Of a stretch of 47,162 bases of DNA, positions 34,652 to 43,256 are shown piece by piece (the stretch's first letter is position 1; each line of letters begins with the position of its first letter). The DNA is from an uncultured Prevotellaceae bacterium (lineage in GTDB: Bacteria > Bacteroidota > Bacteroidia > Bacteroidales > Bacteroidaceae). Position numbers and translations under genes: made by a program. The notes under the pieces were generated by a model. That model was not told the DNA's origin and made no database searches. It saw only the letters and a program-made list of their open reading frames with translations. Location: the NCBI GenBank assembly GCA_937898415.1, contig CALDLA010000086.1, positions 1 to 47,162 of the forward strand, written 5' to 3'.

Positions 34652-37003
34652 ATGAACATATTTGCCAAGGGCCAGGGAGCCTTTATCAAAGTCATTTCGC
34701 TGGCTATCGGTCTGACAGTAGGACTGGTGCTGATAGCCAAGGTGCAGTTGGAAATGAATTACGACCGCTGCATTGTGGACAAGCAGCATGTATATGCCGT
34801 CGGGGAGTCGTTCACCAAGGAAGGTGATGACCCTGCTGAACACGAGAATACGCCCGGCGGTGCCATTCCCGCCTTGTGCCACTATATCCCTGAAATTGTG
34901 GTGGGAACACGCTACACGTATCAGTTCAGAAACGAGAAACTGGCGCTGGAGGATGGAAGTCGCTATGCGTTCGAACATACGGTGTTTGCCGACTCCTGCT
35001 TCTTCGACATTTTCGGTACGAGGATTCTGCAAGGCGATGCGAAGAGGATTCTGAGCACATCGGGGCAGTGCCTCATTAGTCGCAGGCTGAGCGATAAGAT
35101 GGGCGGCGATGTCGTGGGTAAGACCATTACATTCGTGGCAGCCCCAAGCAAGCCGATGACCATCAGCGGTGTGTTTGAGACATTCGACGAGAACTCGACT
35201 TTCAGTCTGCTTGACATCGTGATGTCTATGCCCTCTATCGGTACTTACTCATACGATGGCACGAGAAATCTGATAGGTAACGATCGTTACCGCTCTTACG
35301 TCAGACTGCGTGCCGATGCAGACATGAAGAAGGTAGAACACGAGATGGACAAGATGCTGAAGGAACAGTTGCCTTGGGAGGACTTGAAAGCAGCTGGCGT
35401 GGAGGACTTCCACTTTACGTTCAGCCCTACGAGTGACAGCCGGATGAAGGACAAAAGGGTGCGCACCACCTGTATCATCCTTGGTATCGTAGCCTTTGTG
35501 ATGCTCTTCACGGCAGTGATGAACTATATCCTCGTAGTCATCAGTATGATGGTGGGCAAGGCTCGTCTCGTGGCTATCCGCAAGGTGTTGGGAGCACCCA
35601 AGCGAGAGTTCTACCTGATGACACTCCGTGGGGCTGCACTGCATCTGTTACTGGCATTGCTTATCATGGTGCTATTGCTCACGGCTGGGCAGGACTGGAT
35701 TCGCGACTTGATGGGTGCCAGCGTCTCGACCCTATTCTCTATACAAACATGGTTGGTGCTGACAGTGGTGTGTCTCATCGTACTCGTCTGCTGCGGATTG
35801 TTGCCAGGTTATATCTACTCGCGCATCCCAATGGTATATGCCTATCGTCTGTTTACGGAGAACAAGCGCATCTGGAAACTGTCGTTGCTCGCCTTCCAGT
35901 TCGTGCTCTCCACCATGCTCCTGTGCATACTCAGCACCATCTATCGCCAATACGATTATATGCTGAACAAGGACTTGGGCTATAAGTATAAGGATGTGGC
36001 CTATATTGAGATTCCCCAACGGTCGGACTCTACGTTCACATTGGCTCGTGAGATTGAAAAGTTGCCTTGCGTCGAAAGCACCTCTACAGCTTATTCACTC
36101 TTCTTCGAGAAACAGAGTGGCAATAATGTCATGCTGCCGGGCGACCCCAAGCAATTGTTCAACTATGCCTGTCTATATTGGGCAGAGCCAAGCATCGTCA
36201 AGACGATGGGACTGACGGTGGTACAAGGGAGGATTCCAGAGCAACGGACTCGTCCGGGCTGGGAACCTGAAGCCATTGTCGACGAGAAGTTTGCCAAACT
36301 GATGAAAGATCATACTGGATGGGGGGACGTGATTGGCCAGACGATGCTGAGTACGGAGTTTGGCAACGACATTCCTCTTACCATCGCCTGCGTAGTAAAA
36401 AATTTTCACCTCGGTACGCTGGTCAACTCTGAGGAGCGTCCCTCCATGATGATTAGCGGAAATATCTATGCGAAATACATAGTGATAAAGCTGAATGTGC
36501 TTACGGCTGAGAACCTGATGGCCGTAGGACAACTATGTGACAAGCTCTATCCTGATGCCGAACTGGTGGTGAAGTCTTATGCCAATGAACTTGTTGACAG
36601 CTATCTGGAGACGCAGCATACCCGTGATCTTATCATGATAGGTTGTCTGGCATCGCTGCTCATTACGCTGATAGGACTGATAGGCTATGTACGCGACGAG
36701 GTGCAGCGCCGCTCCCGCGAACTGGCCATCCGAAAGGTGATGGGGGCTGGTGTCGGTGAGCTTCAAGCGCTCTTCCTGCGCAGCATCGCCCTGATAGCCA
36801 TCCCGTCTATCATTGTCGGTGTCGCCTTGGGCTGGTATTTCAGCAATCTTTTGATGGAACAGTTTGCCGATAAGATTCCTCTCGTGTGGTATGTCTTTGC
36901 GGCCTGTGCACTCTTTGTACTATTCATCATTGCCGCTATCGTGTTGCTTCAGACGCATCGCGTCACAACCAGCAATCCCGTCAACTATCTCAAAACAGAA
37001 TAA
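34652..37003 (+). CDS. full-length MacB/FtsX-like ABC permease (exporter B, copy 3)
   Basis: A 783-residue permease of the same family but with a different N-terminus (MNIFAKGQGAFIKVIS) and more diverged loops (GKARLVAIRKVLGAPKRE and RRSRELAIRKVMGAGVGE). It has the usual membrane segments, with a periplasmic domain in each half. It ends TSNPVNYLKTE. The next gene, the ATPase, is 247 bp downstream, unlike the tight spacing of the earlier genes. Confidence 0.92.
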   Translation: MNIFAKGQGAFIKVISLAIGLTVGLVLIAKVQLEMNYDRCIVDKQHVYAVGESFTKEGDDPAEHENTPGGAIPALCHYIPEIVVGTRYTYQFRNEKLALEDGSRYAFEHTVFADSCFFDIFGTRILQGDAKRILSTSGQCLISRRLSDKMGGDVVGKTITFVAAPSKPMTISGVFETFDENSTFSLLDIVMSMPSIGTYSYDGTRNLIGNDRYRSYVRLRADADMKKVEHEMDKMLKEQLPWEDLKAAGVEDFHFTFSPTSDSRMKDKRVRTTCIILGIVAFVMLFTAVMNYILVVISMMVGKARLVAIRKVLGAPKREFYLMTLRGAALHLLLALLIMVLLLTAGQDWIRDLMGASVSTLFSIQTWLVLTVVCLIVLVCCGLLPGYIYSRIPMVYAYRLFTENKRIWKLSLLAFQFVLSTMLLCILSTIYRQYDYMLNKDLGYKYKDVAYIEIPQRSDSTFTLAREIEKLPCVESTSTAYSLFFEKQSGNNVMLPGDPKQLFNYACLYWAEPSIVKTMGLTVVQGRIPEQRTRPGWEPEAIVDEKFAKLMKDHTGWGDVIGQTMLSTEFGNDIPLTIACVVKNFHLGTLVNSEERPSMMISGNIYAKYIVIKLNVLTAENLMAVGQLCDKLYPDAELVVKSYANELVDSYLETQHTRDLIMIGCLASLLITLIGLIGYVRDEVQRRSRELAIRKVMGAGVGELQALFLRSIALIAIPSIIVGVALGWYFSNLLMEQFADKIPLVWYVFAACALFVLFIIAAIVLLQTHRVTTSNPVNYLKTE

Positions 37004-37250
37004 GTATGAACCATTCGCATCGAGTCCAGCCTCTGGACAATCATGGATACTTATGTTTACCTGCTTCATCATTAACTGTTGGAGCAACGGGAGTTGCTAG
37101 CATGACTACAATAAAACATGACGATGGTTAACAAGGTTAAACTTGTAGACAGAAAACATCCAGATCTGGCTCGTTGCGATTCAAATAGCCAAATATGCAA
37201 TATCGTAAATAAATAGTAAATTGTAAATTTTCAAATAGTAAATCAAGAAG
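37004..37250. other. 247-bp gap between permease and ATPase genes of exporter B
   Basis: No convincing gene is seen. A perfect short hairpin (GTCCAG-CCT-CTGGAC, 37024-37038) lies near the permease stop, and AAATAGTAAAT is repeated at 37211-37221 and 37233-37243, 22 bp apart, just before the ATPase gene. The second half is strongly A/T-rich and may hold an internal promoter, but no TAnnTTTG core was found. Confidence 0.5.
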
Positions 37251-37925
37251 ATGATTAAGTTAGAAAACATTCAGAAGGTATTCCGCACGGAAGAGGTGGA
37301 GACCGTGGCACTGGGCGGCGTGTCGCTCGAAGTGAAGAAAGGTGAGTTTGTGGCCATCATGGGGCCGTCGGGCTGTGGTAAGTCAACACTGTTGAATATC
37401 CTGGGCTTACTCGACAATCCCACCAGCGGTACATATCTGCTGGATGGTGAGAACGTGGGACAACTGAAAGAAAGCCAGCGCACCAAGGTTCGCAAAGGAC
37501 AGATAGGATTTGTGTTCCAGAGTTTCAACCTCATCGACGAACTGAACGTGGAGGAGAACGTGGAGCTGCCGCTGACCTACCTTGGCGTACCCAAGAAGGA
37601 GCGTAAGCAGCGTGTAGAAGAGGTGCTTCGCCGTATGGCCATCTCGCATCGCGCCCACCACTTCCCCCAGCAGCTCTCTGGTGGTCAGCAGCAGCGTGTT
37701 GCCATTGCCCGTGCCGTAGTGATGAATCCCAAACTGATCCTTGCCGACGAGCCTACAGGTAACCTCGACTCTAAGAACGGCTTGGAGGTGATGCAACTGC
37801 TCACCCAATTGAACCAGGAAGGCACCACCGTTGTGATGGTGACCCACTCTGAGCGTGATGCCGGTTATGCCCAGCGCATCATCAACCTCCTCGATGGTCA
37901 GGTTGTTCCAGAAGTTAGTCTTTGA
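37251..37925 (+). CDS. ABC transporter ATP-binding protein (exporter B, LolD/MacB type)
   Basis: A 224-residue ATPase with Walker A GPSGCGKST (38-46), Q-loop Q90, signature LSGGQ (142-146), Walker B LILADE (162-167) and H-loop H199. It resembles the ATPase of exporter A closely over its whole length, including the start (KVFRTEEVETVAL versus KIYRTDEVETQAL). It presumably powers the three full-length permeases upstream. A hairpin terminator follows 21 bp downstream. Confidence 0.95.
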   Translation: MIKLENIQKVFRTEEVETVALGGVSLEVKKGEFVAIMGPSGCGKSTLLNILGLLDNPTSGTYLLDGENVGQLKESQRTKVRKGQIGFVFQSFNLIDELNVEENVELPLTYLGVPKKERKQRVEEVLRRMAISHRAHHFPQQLSGGQQQRVAIARAVVMNPKLILADEPTGNLDSKNGLEVMQLLTQLNQEGTTVVMVTHSERDAGYAQRIINLLDGQVVPEVSL

Positions 37926-37946
37926 AGCATAACTCTCTCGTTGATA

Positions 37947-37984
37947 GCGGGCAGTTATCGGTATTCTGCACCGATGCTGTCCGC
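37947..37984 (+). terminator. hairpin terminator after exporter operon B
   Basis: GCGGGCAG (37947-37954) pairs with CTGTCCGC (37977-37984), with one G-T pair, and ATCGGT (37957-37962) pairs with ACCGAT (37970-37975) around the loop ATTCTGC. A T-rich stretch (ATATCTTATTTCTCGCTTT) follows without a clean T-run. It lies 21 bp after the ATPase stop. Confidence 0.65.
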
Positions 37985-38046
37985 ATATCTTATTTCTCGC
38001 TTTAGAACAATTAACGCCAAGAGATGCAGAACCAGATTTTTAATAA

Positions 38047-38112
38047 AATTCGCAAGAAATCTTAAAATAATTCGCAAATTTGCTAATATCTTGAAAATTA
38101 TCATTATCTTTG
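38047..38112 (+). promoter_or_regulatory. higBA promoter with candidate operators
   Basis: AATTCGCAA is repeated at 38047-38055 and 38069-38077, 22 bp apart. The second copy is part of an 18-bp palindrome with one mismatch pair (ATTCGCAAATTTGCTAAT, 38070-38087) that covers the TTTG box (38079-38082). The -7 box TATCTTTG is at 38105-38112. Binding of the antitoxin here would block the promoter; this is the usual autorepression of HigBA pairs. Confidence 0.65.
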
Positions 38113-38135
38113 CACCGTCTTAATCAATTTAGACA

Positions 38136-38453
38136 ATGAACATTGAATTCGATAATGCGGCATTAGAGGAGTTGTACACCACGGGAACAACCAAGGACAG
38201 CCAGTATAAGAAGCTGTCCAAGGACATTGTGAAACGATTCATCAAGGTGGTTAACTATCTTAAAGCTGCTCGGCGACTGGAAGATCTATTCTTTATTAAG
38301 TCGCTCCACTATGAGAAGAAGAAAGGTGATCTGAATGGTGTAGATGCTGTATGGATTAACGATCAGTACCGCCTGTTCTTCTATAGTTCTCCCGATGAAA
38401 GCGGAATAATTGTAAACGCATTGATATTTGAAATTTCCAAGCATTATGAGTAA
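38136..38453 (+). CDS. higB: RelE-superfamily toxin, HigB-like
   Basis: A 105-residue protein of the HigB kind. It has the killer-protein pattern: a central basic stretch (KAARRLEDLFFIKSLHYEKKKGDLNG), WINDQYRLFFYS, and a hydrophobic end (IIVNALIFEISKHYE). HigB toxins are ribosome-dependent mRNA endonucleases. It precedes its antitoxin, the usual higBA order, and overlaps it by 8 bp. It is slightly longer than the typical 92 residues. Confidence 0.88.
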   Translation: MNIEFDNAALEELYTTGTTKDSQYKKLSKDIVKRFIKVVNYLKAARRLEDLFFIKSLHYEKKKGDLNGVDAVWINDQYRLFFYSSPDESGIIVNALIFEISKHYE

Positions 38454-38811
38454 GAAAGTTCTAACCCCATTTATTGCTACACATCCTGGTGAAATGATTA
38501 AGGATGAGCTTAAAGAACGTGGTATGACACAGAAGCAACTCGCTGACGAGACTGGCATCAAGGCATCCGTACTCAGCGAGACCATCAACGGTAAACGTTC
38601 GGTATCGCTCAACGTGGCTGTAGCCTTGGAGAAAGCACTTGGCATCCCTGCTGACATTTGGATGAACATGCAGACACAGCATGACCTCGATACAGCCAAT
38701 ATCGCTGAACGTGATAACCAGCGAGAGACTGTCTCGGTTACAATCCCTATTCGTGACAGGAATCTGTTACAAGAACTCGTCCGTAAATTCGGATGGGCGT
38801 GTGTATTCTGA
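38446..38811 (+). CDS. higA: HigA-like antitoxin (Xre family)
   Basis: A 121-residue protein with the HigA signature: FIATHPGEMIKDELKERG, a helix-turn-helix (MTQKQLADETGIKASVLSE), and the tail PADIWMNMQTQHDL. The ATG at 38446 overlaps the toxin stop by 8 bp and is preferred over an in-frame upstream ATG at 38428 by fit to the family start. It would bind the toxin and repress the operon. The next gene starts 18 bp later. Confidence 0.9.
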   Translation: MSKKVLTPFIATHPGEMIKDELKERGMTQKQLADETGIKASVLSETINGKRSVSLNVAVALEKALGIPADIWMNMQTQHDLDTANIAERDNQRETVSVTIPIRDRNLLQELVRKFGWACVF

Positions 38812-38829
38812 TACTAATAATGTGATTTT

Positions 38830-39495
38830 ATGAAACAGAAATACGCAGTAGTGGTGCTCTTTGCACTGATAATCGCCTCGAGCATGGTGAGCCTGACGAG
38901 TTATAAGACAACGGAGAAGCTGGTGACTGAGGATGTGAACCAGGCATTGGCCAAGGCCTTGGATGAACAGCAGTCGGACGTGATCAGTGCTGATACGATT
39001 CAGGTGTTCAACAGTCACCTGCAAATAGAGGGGTTGAGAGGAAATGCTGTTTTGGCGGTGGACACCAAGAAAGGATTCCGTCCTCGTCCGCAAGTGTCGA
39101 CAGCCACGATTCTCTCACTTTCTGATCAACGGCCTTCGATGATTCTATGGTCGATGGTGCTGCTGTGGAGCTTGTTCTGCCTGTATCAGCACAGGCGGCT
39201 GTCAGCATTAGGACTTTATGGCGGCTTAGCCCTGCAAGATGGGCGGTTCGTCAATGCCAAAGGCTGCGAAGTAAAACTTACCCCGATGCAGCAGCAGCTG
39301 ATGGAGATGCTGTGGCAGTCACCCTCGCATCAGTTGTCGAAAGCAGAGATTTGCGATGCCCTCTGGCCCAAGAAGCCCGATGCCAGCGAGACACTTTACA
39401 CGCTTATACGACGACTGAAGCCCATCATAGAAGAACATTCCGACCTTAAAATCGAGTCAGACAGGGGAAAGTCATACGGTCTGACTATCAGGTAG
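38830..39495 (+). CDS. membrane-anchored one-component regulator with C-terminal winged helix
   Basis: A 221-residue protein with two membrane segments (about 6-20 and 104-120), about 85 residues between them, and a C-terminal winged-helix domain of the OmpR/PhoB type (about 145-221: KLTPMQQQLMEMLWQSPSHQ...). The recognition helix is around DASETLYTLIRRLKPII. The middle part would be outside the inner membrane as a sensor and the winged helix inside. The layout differs from ToxR or CadC, where the DNA-binding domain is N-terminal. It is 18 bp after the higA stop. Three 11-bp repeats lie 8 bp downstream of its stop. Confidence 0.8.
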   Translation: MKQKYAVVVLFALIIASSMVSLTSYKTTEKLVTEDVNQALAKALDEQQSDVISADTIQVFNSHLQIEGLRGNAVLAVDTKKGFRPRPQVSTATILSLSDQRPSMILWSMVLLWSLFCLYQHRRLSALGLYGGLALQDGRFVNAKGCEVKLTPMQQQLMEMLWQSPSHQLSKAEICDALWPKKPDASETLYTLIRRLKPIIEEHSDLKIESDRGKSYGLTIR

Positions 39496-39503
39496 ATAGG
39501 CGA

Positions 39504-39573
39504 TTGTCAGATTATTGTCAGACAAATGTCAGACAGTTTTTGCTGTATGTTTACATAATTGTTGTTAGCTTTG
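39504..39573 (+). promoter_or_regulatory. three 11-bp direct repeats next to the DUF2723 promoter
   Basis: TTGTCAGA (39504-39511), TTGTCAGA (39515-39522) and ATGTCAGA (39526-39533) are spaced at exactly 11 bp, the repeat period of PhoB/OmpR-type winged-helix sites. They lie directly upstream of a TTTG box at 39539-39542, and TAGCTTTG follows at 39566-39573. A promoter with an adjacent activator site is the natural reading. The regulator encoded just upstream has the matching fold. Confidence 0.7.
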
Positions 39574-39602
39574 CAGCCGTTTAATGAAACGTGCAAAGCA
39601 TT

Positions 39603-42479
39603 ATGCAACAAGAAACATTTAAGAAACTCAACACTTGCATGGCGTGGCTTGTCTTTGCCATTGCCGCTATTGTCTATGGACTGACTGTAGAGCCAACGGC
39701 CAGTCTGTGGGATTGTCCTGAATTCATAGCGTGTGGCTATAAGTTGGAGATAGGTCACCCGCCAGGCGCACCAGTCTTTATGTTAGCCGCCAATCTGTTC
39801 TCACAGTTAGCCAGTAATCCGTCGCAAGTGGCGCTGATGGTTAATCTTCTGTCGGCACTGCTGAGTGCAGGGTGTATATTCTTCCTGTTTCTCACGGTGA
39901 CTCACCTCTCCCGGAAACTGATTTGCCCTATCAGCGATGGGGAAATGAGCATTCCGCAGGTCATCACCATTGAGGCATGCGGCATGGTTGGCGCATTGGC
40001 CTACACCTTCAGCGACACGTTCTGGTTCTCGGCAGTCGAGGCAGAAGTCTATGCCTTCTCCAGTTTTCTGACTGCCCTGATGTTCTGGCTGATTCTGAAA
40101 TGGGAGAGCGAGATGGATAAGCCCGGCAGTACTCGATGGATTGTCCTGATTGCCTATATCACAGGATTGTCTATCGGTGTCCATCTGCTTTGTCTGCTCT
40201 GTCTGCCCGCCATGTCGTTTGTGGTGTATTTCCGTCGGGCAAAGCGGGTCACGTGGACAGGGATGCTGAAAGCGCTCATCGCTGGCGCTTTGCTGGTAGC
40301 GGTCATCCTCTTTGGTCTTATTCCTGGCGTAGTAAAAGTTGGCGGATGGATTGAACTGCTGTTTACCAATGTGCTGGGATGCCCTTACAACACTGGCCTC
40401 ATTTGCTACATCTTATTGCTGACAGGAACAATCGTTATTGCCTATTATAGGGTGAAGCAAAGGGCCGTCAAGCTATCGTTAGCCTGCCTGCTGATGATGC
40501 TCATTGGCTATAGCAGCTATGGTGTCATCTTCATCAGGGCCAATGCCCAAACGCCGATGTGTGAGAATGCGCCTGATAACATCTTTTCTTTGGGCAGCTA
40601 TCTGAACCGCGAGCAATATGGAAAGACGCCGTTGTTCTATGGTCCTGCTTATTGCAGCGAAATAGACCGTGTCGTAGATGGAGAATACCTGGTGCCGAGA
40701 CAGAAGGAAGGTCAAGCCGTCTATCGCCCTGTGGCCGATTCCACGAAGCAGGAATACGAAGTGGTGCGCCATGATATTGATTATGTGTACAAGAATAATA
40801 TGTACTTCCCCCGGATGCACTCCTCACGACATGCCAAGGCCTACGAGGACTGGCTCGGAAACGTCGAGAAAAAGGACGGCGTACCCACTGCTGCAGAGAA
40901 TCTGCGCTTCTTCCTTTCTTATCAGGTGAACTTCATGTACTGGCGTTATTTCCTGTGGAACTTCGTGGGGCGACAGAACAACATTCAAGGGCACGGAGAA
41001 GTGGAGCACGGCAACTGGATTACAGGCTTCCGATGGATAGACGACTGGCTGTTAGGTTGCGACACGTCGAAGCTGCCGTCAGACCTGAAAGAGAACAAAG
41101 GGCGTAACGTGTTCTATGGATTACCGCTGCTGCTCGGACTGGTGGGCATGTTATGGCAATGGCGCAAGGAACGCGAAGGTAAACAACAGTTCCTGGTTGT
41201 CATGCTGCTGTTCCTGATGACGGGACTTGCCATCGTGGTCTATCTGAACCAGACACCGCTCCAACCGCGTGAACGTGACTACGCCTACGCAGGTTCGTTC
41301 TATGCCTTTGCCATCTGGATAGGCATGGGAGTGGGAATGATAAGTGAAAAGGTAAGAGTGAAAAGTACAAAATATGCTAGCCTCATGGCTGTTCTTTCTG
41401 CTATCGCATGCCTGCTGGTTCCCATCCAAATGGCAAGCCAGACGTGGGATGATCATGACCGCTCTGGCCGTTATACCTGTCGTGACTTCGGTGCCAACTA
41501 CCTTAACAGCATGCAGCGAGAGGGACATCCCATCATCCTGACCAATGGCGACAATGACACATTCCCGCTTTGGTATAACCATGAGGCGGAAGGTGTGCGC
41601 ACCGATACGCGCGTCGTTAATATGGAATACCTGCAGACTGACTGGTATATCGACCAGATGAAGCGTCCTGCATACGACTCGCCACCCCTGCCCATCAGTC
41701 TGAACCATGAAGACTACAAGGAGGGCCGGATGGAGTATGTGCCCATCGATACTGACAGCATCACCATCGGCCCAGCGACCATCTCGCTGAAGGGCAAGAA
41801 GGGTCTCTTCAAGAACGAGCTGATGGTGCTCGATATGCTGTTGCAAGCCAATTGGGAACGCCCCGTCTACATGTCCATCAGCATGGGTTCCGACATCCTG
41901 CCCTTCCTGCGCGACCATTTGATACTCGAAGGACTTGCCTATCGCATTTCGCCTACGGCTACCACTCAGAGGATAGACGTGGAGAGGCTTTATGACAACA
42001 TCATGCACCGCTTCCGCTATGGCGGTCTGAGCACAAAGGGAATCTATGTGGATGAGGATGTCAAGCGTATGGCCAATGTACATCAGCTCATCATGGGTGT
42101 GCTTATCGACTCGCTTCTCCAGCGGGGTGACTTGAAACGAGCCGTGAATGTATGTCATAAGTGGCAGAAGGAAATGCCGCAGGAGAACGTGCCCTATACA
42201 GAATACGCATTGTCGATGGCCCGTTGCTATTATATGGCACACCAACCTGAAAAGGGTGACGAGATTGTCAGCAGCCTGCTGCGCCGTTCTGACGAATGGC
42301 TCTCTTGGATTAACACCATCAAATTATCGCGTCGTGCCGGATCTCTTTATAACCGCTATACATGGATGCAGACAATGGAACAGGCACTTGTCGTAGCAGA
42401 ACAATTTGAAAGAACAGAACTTATCCATCAATACATCAAGCAATATGAACACTACAATAAACAATATCGACAAAGTTAA
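39603..42479 (+). CDS. DUF2723 multi-spanning membrane protein, likely glycosyltransferase
   Basis: A 958-residue protein with about ten membrane segments in the first 620 residues and a soluble C-terminal part of about 340. The DUF2723 motif is clear near the start: SLWDCPEFIACGYKLEIGHP (34-53) with acidic D37 and E40, then GHPPGAP (51-57), and NQTPLQPRERDYAYAG in the middle. Family members include TMEM260-type O-mannosyltransferases with GT-C fold; a role in protein or lipid glycosylation is inferred. The start at 39603 is preferred over a GTG at 39591. The C-terminal region (LTNGDNDTFPLWYN) is conserved in this family. Confidence 0.88.
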   Translation: MQQETFKKLNTCMAWLVFAIAAIVYGLTVEPTASLWDCPEFIACGYKLEIGHPPGAPVFMLAANLFSQLASNPSQVALMVNLLSALLSAGCIFFLFLTVTHLSRKLICPISDGEMSIPQVITIEACGMVGALAYTFSDTFWFSAVEAEVYAFSSFLTALMFWLILKWESEMDKPGSTRWIVLIAYITGLSIGVHLLCLLCLPAMSFVVYFRRAKRVTWTGMLKALIAGALLVAVILFGLIPGVVKVGGWIELLFTNVLGCPYNTGLICYILLLTGTIVIAYYRVKQRAVKLSLACLLMMLIGYSSYGVIFIRANAQTPMCENAPDNIFSLGSYLNREQYGKTPLFYGPAYCSEIDRVVDGEYLVPRQKEGQAVYRPVADSTKQEYEVVRHDIDYVYKNNMYFPRMHSSRHAKAYEDWLGNVEKKDGVPTAAENLRFFLSYQVNFMYWRYFLWNFVGRQNNIQGHGEVEHGNWITGFRWIDDWLLGCDTSKLPSDLKENKGRNVFYGLPLLLGLVGMLWQWRKEREGKQQFLVVMLLFLMTGLAIVVYLNQTPLQPRERDYAYAGSFYAFAIWIGMGVGMISEKVRVKSTKYASLMAVLSAIACLLVPIQMASQTWDDHDRSGRYTCRDFGANYLNSMQREGHPIILTNGDNDTFPLWYNHEAEGVRTDTRVVNMEYLQTDWYIDQMKRPAYDSPPLPISLNHEDYKEGRMEYVPIDTDSITIGPATISLKGKKGLFKNELMVLDMLLQANWERPVYMSISMGSDILPFLRDHLILEGLAYRISPTATTQRIDVERLYDNIMHRFRYGGLSTKGIYVDEDVKRMANVHQLIMGVLIDSLLQRGDLKRAVNVCHKWQKEMPQENVPYTEYALSMARCYYMAHQPEKGDEIVSSLLRRSDEWLSWINTIKLSRRAGSLYNRYTWMQTMEQALVVAEQFERTELIHQYIKQYEHYNKQYRQS

Positions 42480-42690
42480 ACATTTGATACTCGCAGGCTT
42501 AGGCGGAAAACGAATCATCATCATTGCATGCATCTTGATTGTCTCAGGCTATATCCTGATGTCAGGCTCAAGTAGTACGGTGCAGTCCTTTAATCCCGAC
42601 ATCTTCTCAACCCGCAGAATTGTCATCGCCCCGATGCTATGCCTCACAGGTTATCTGCTGATTATACTTGGGATTTTTAGGAAACGATAA
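42445..42690 (+). CDS. DUF3098-family small membrane protein
   Basis: An 81-residue protein with two membrane segments (about 22-39 and 56-77) and the DUF3098 pattern SFNPDIFSTRRIVIAPMLCL. It overlaps the DUF2723 gene by 35 bp. In many Bacteroidetes this family sits next to ftsX and uppP, so its location behind DUF2723 is unusual. An in-frame start at 42406 would give a longer N-terminus. Function is unknown. Confidence 0.8.
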   Translation: MNTTINNIDKVKHLILAGLGGKRIIIIACILIVSGYILMSGSSSTVQSFNPDIFSTRRIVIAPMLCLTGYLLIILGIFRKR

Positions 42691-42715
42691 TCTGTTAAAC
42701 TCTGCTAAAGTCAGT

Positions 42716-42746
42716 TTGGTTTTGAGCGATAGATGCGTCTAATAGG
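42716..42746 (+). promoter_or_regulatory. possible ECF-type promoter of sigma module 2
   Basis: TTTGGTTTTGAG (42716-42727) and GCGTCTAATAGG (42735-42746) precede the sigma-factor gene by 15 bp. Similar GCGTCTAATAG sequences are, in my recollection, common before ECF sigma genes of Bacteroidales, as expected for an autoregulated promoter. No database check was possible. Confidence 0.3.
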
Positions 42747-42761
42747 TGTAGCAAAGAATAA

Positions 42762-43256
42762 ATGGAAAGAAGTGCATTTGAACAGAAAGCCCGCACGTGG
42801 CGAGAGAAAGCGCTCAATGTGAGCCGACACTACGGGGCGGGCGAAGATATGGCAGAGGACATCGCACAGGATGTGATGCTCCGTCTGTGGCAGATGCACG
42901 ACGAACTGGAGCGGTTCCGGTCAGTAGAGGCTATCGTTACGCTGATGGCGAAACACACGCTGAGGGATCTCCAGAGGCGGCGGACAGCCGAATCGCTTGA
43001 GGAGGCCACCATCGTCAGTCTTACCAGCAGTCCGCAAGAAGAACTGGAGGCAAAGGAAAACGAGGAATGGCTCATAATGAAACTACAGCAACTGCCCACC
43101 ACGCAACGCACCTTATTATATATGCGCCAAGAGGAACGACGGAGCCACGAAGAGATTGCCCAACTATTGGGTATCGAAACGACATCAATAAGCACGCTCC
43201 TGGCAAGGGCAAGACGAACACTATTGGAAGAAATAAAACGGAGGAATAAACGATGA
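42762..43256 (+). CDS. ECF-type RNA polymerase sigma factor (module 2)
   Basis: A 164-residue sigma factor. Region 2 contains GEDMAEDIAQDVMLRLWQ (about residues 27-44), and region 4 contains LPTTQRTLLYMRQEERRSHEE plus a helix-turn-helix (IAQLLGIETTSISTLLARARRTL). It differs clearly from the module 1 factor. Its stop overlaps the start of the next gene by 4 bp (ATGA), coupling it to the putative anti-sigma protein. Confidence 0.92.
   Translation: MERSAFEQKARTWREKALNVSRHYGAGEDMAEDIAQDVMLRLWQMHDELERFRSVEAIVTLMAKHTLRDLQRRRTAESLEEATIVSLTSSPQEELEAKENEEWLIMKLQQLPTTQRTLLYMRQEERRSHEEIAQLLGIETTSISTLLARARRTLLEEIKRRNKR

Noticed and set aside
37006..37131. 41-codon open frame right after the third full-length permease
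   Set aside because: Starts 2 bp after the stop, but the product has no recognisable features and no ribosome binding site; likely chance.
41151..42245. 364-codon minus-strand open frame inside the DUF2723 gene
   Set aside because: Antisense shadow; no start context and no recognisable domain.
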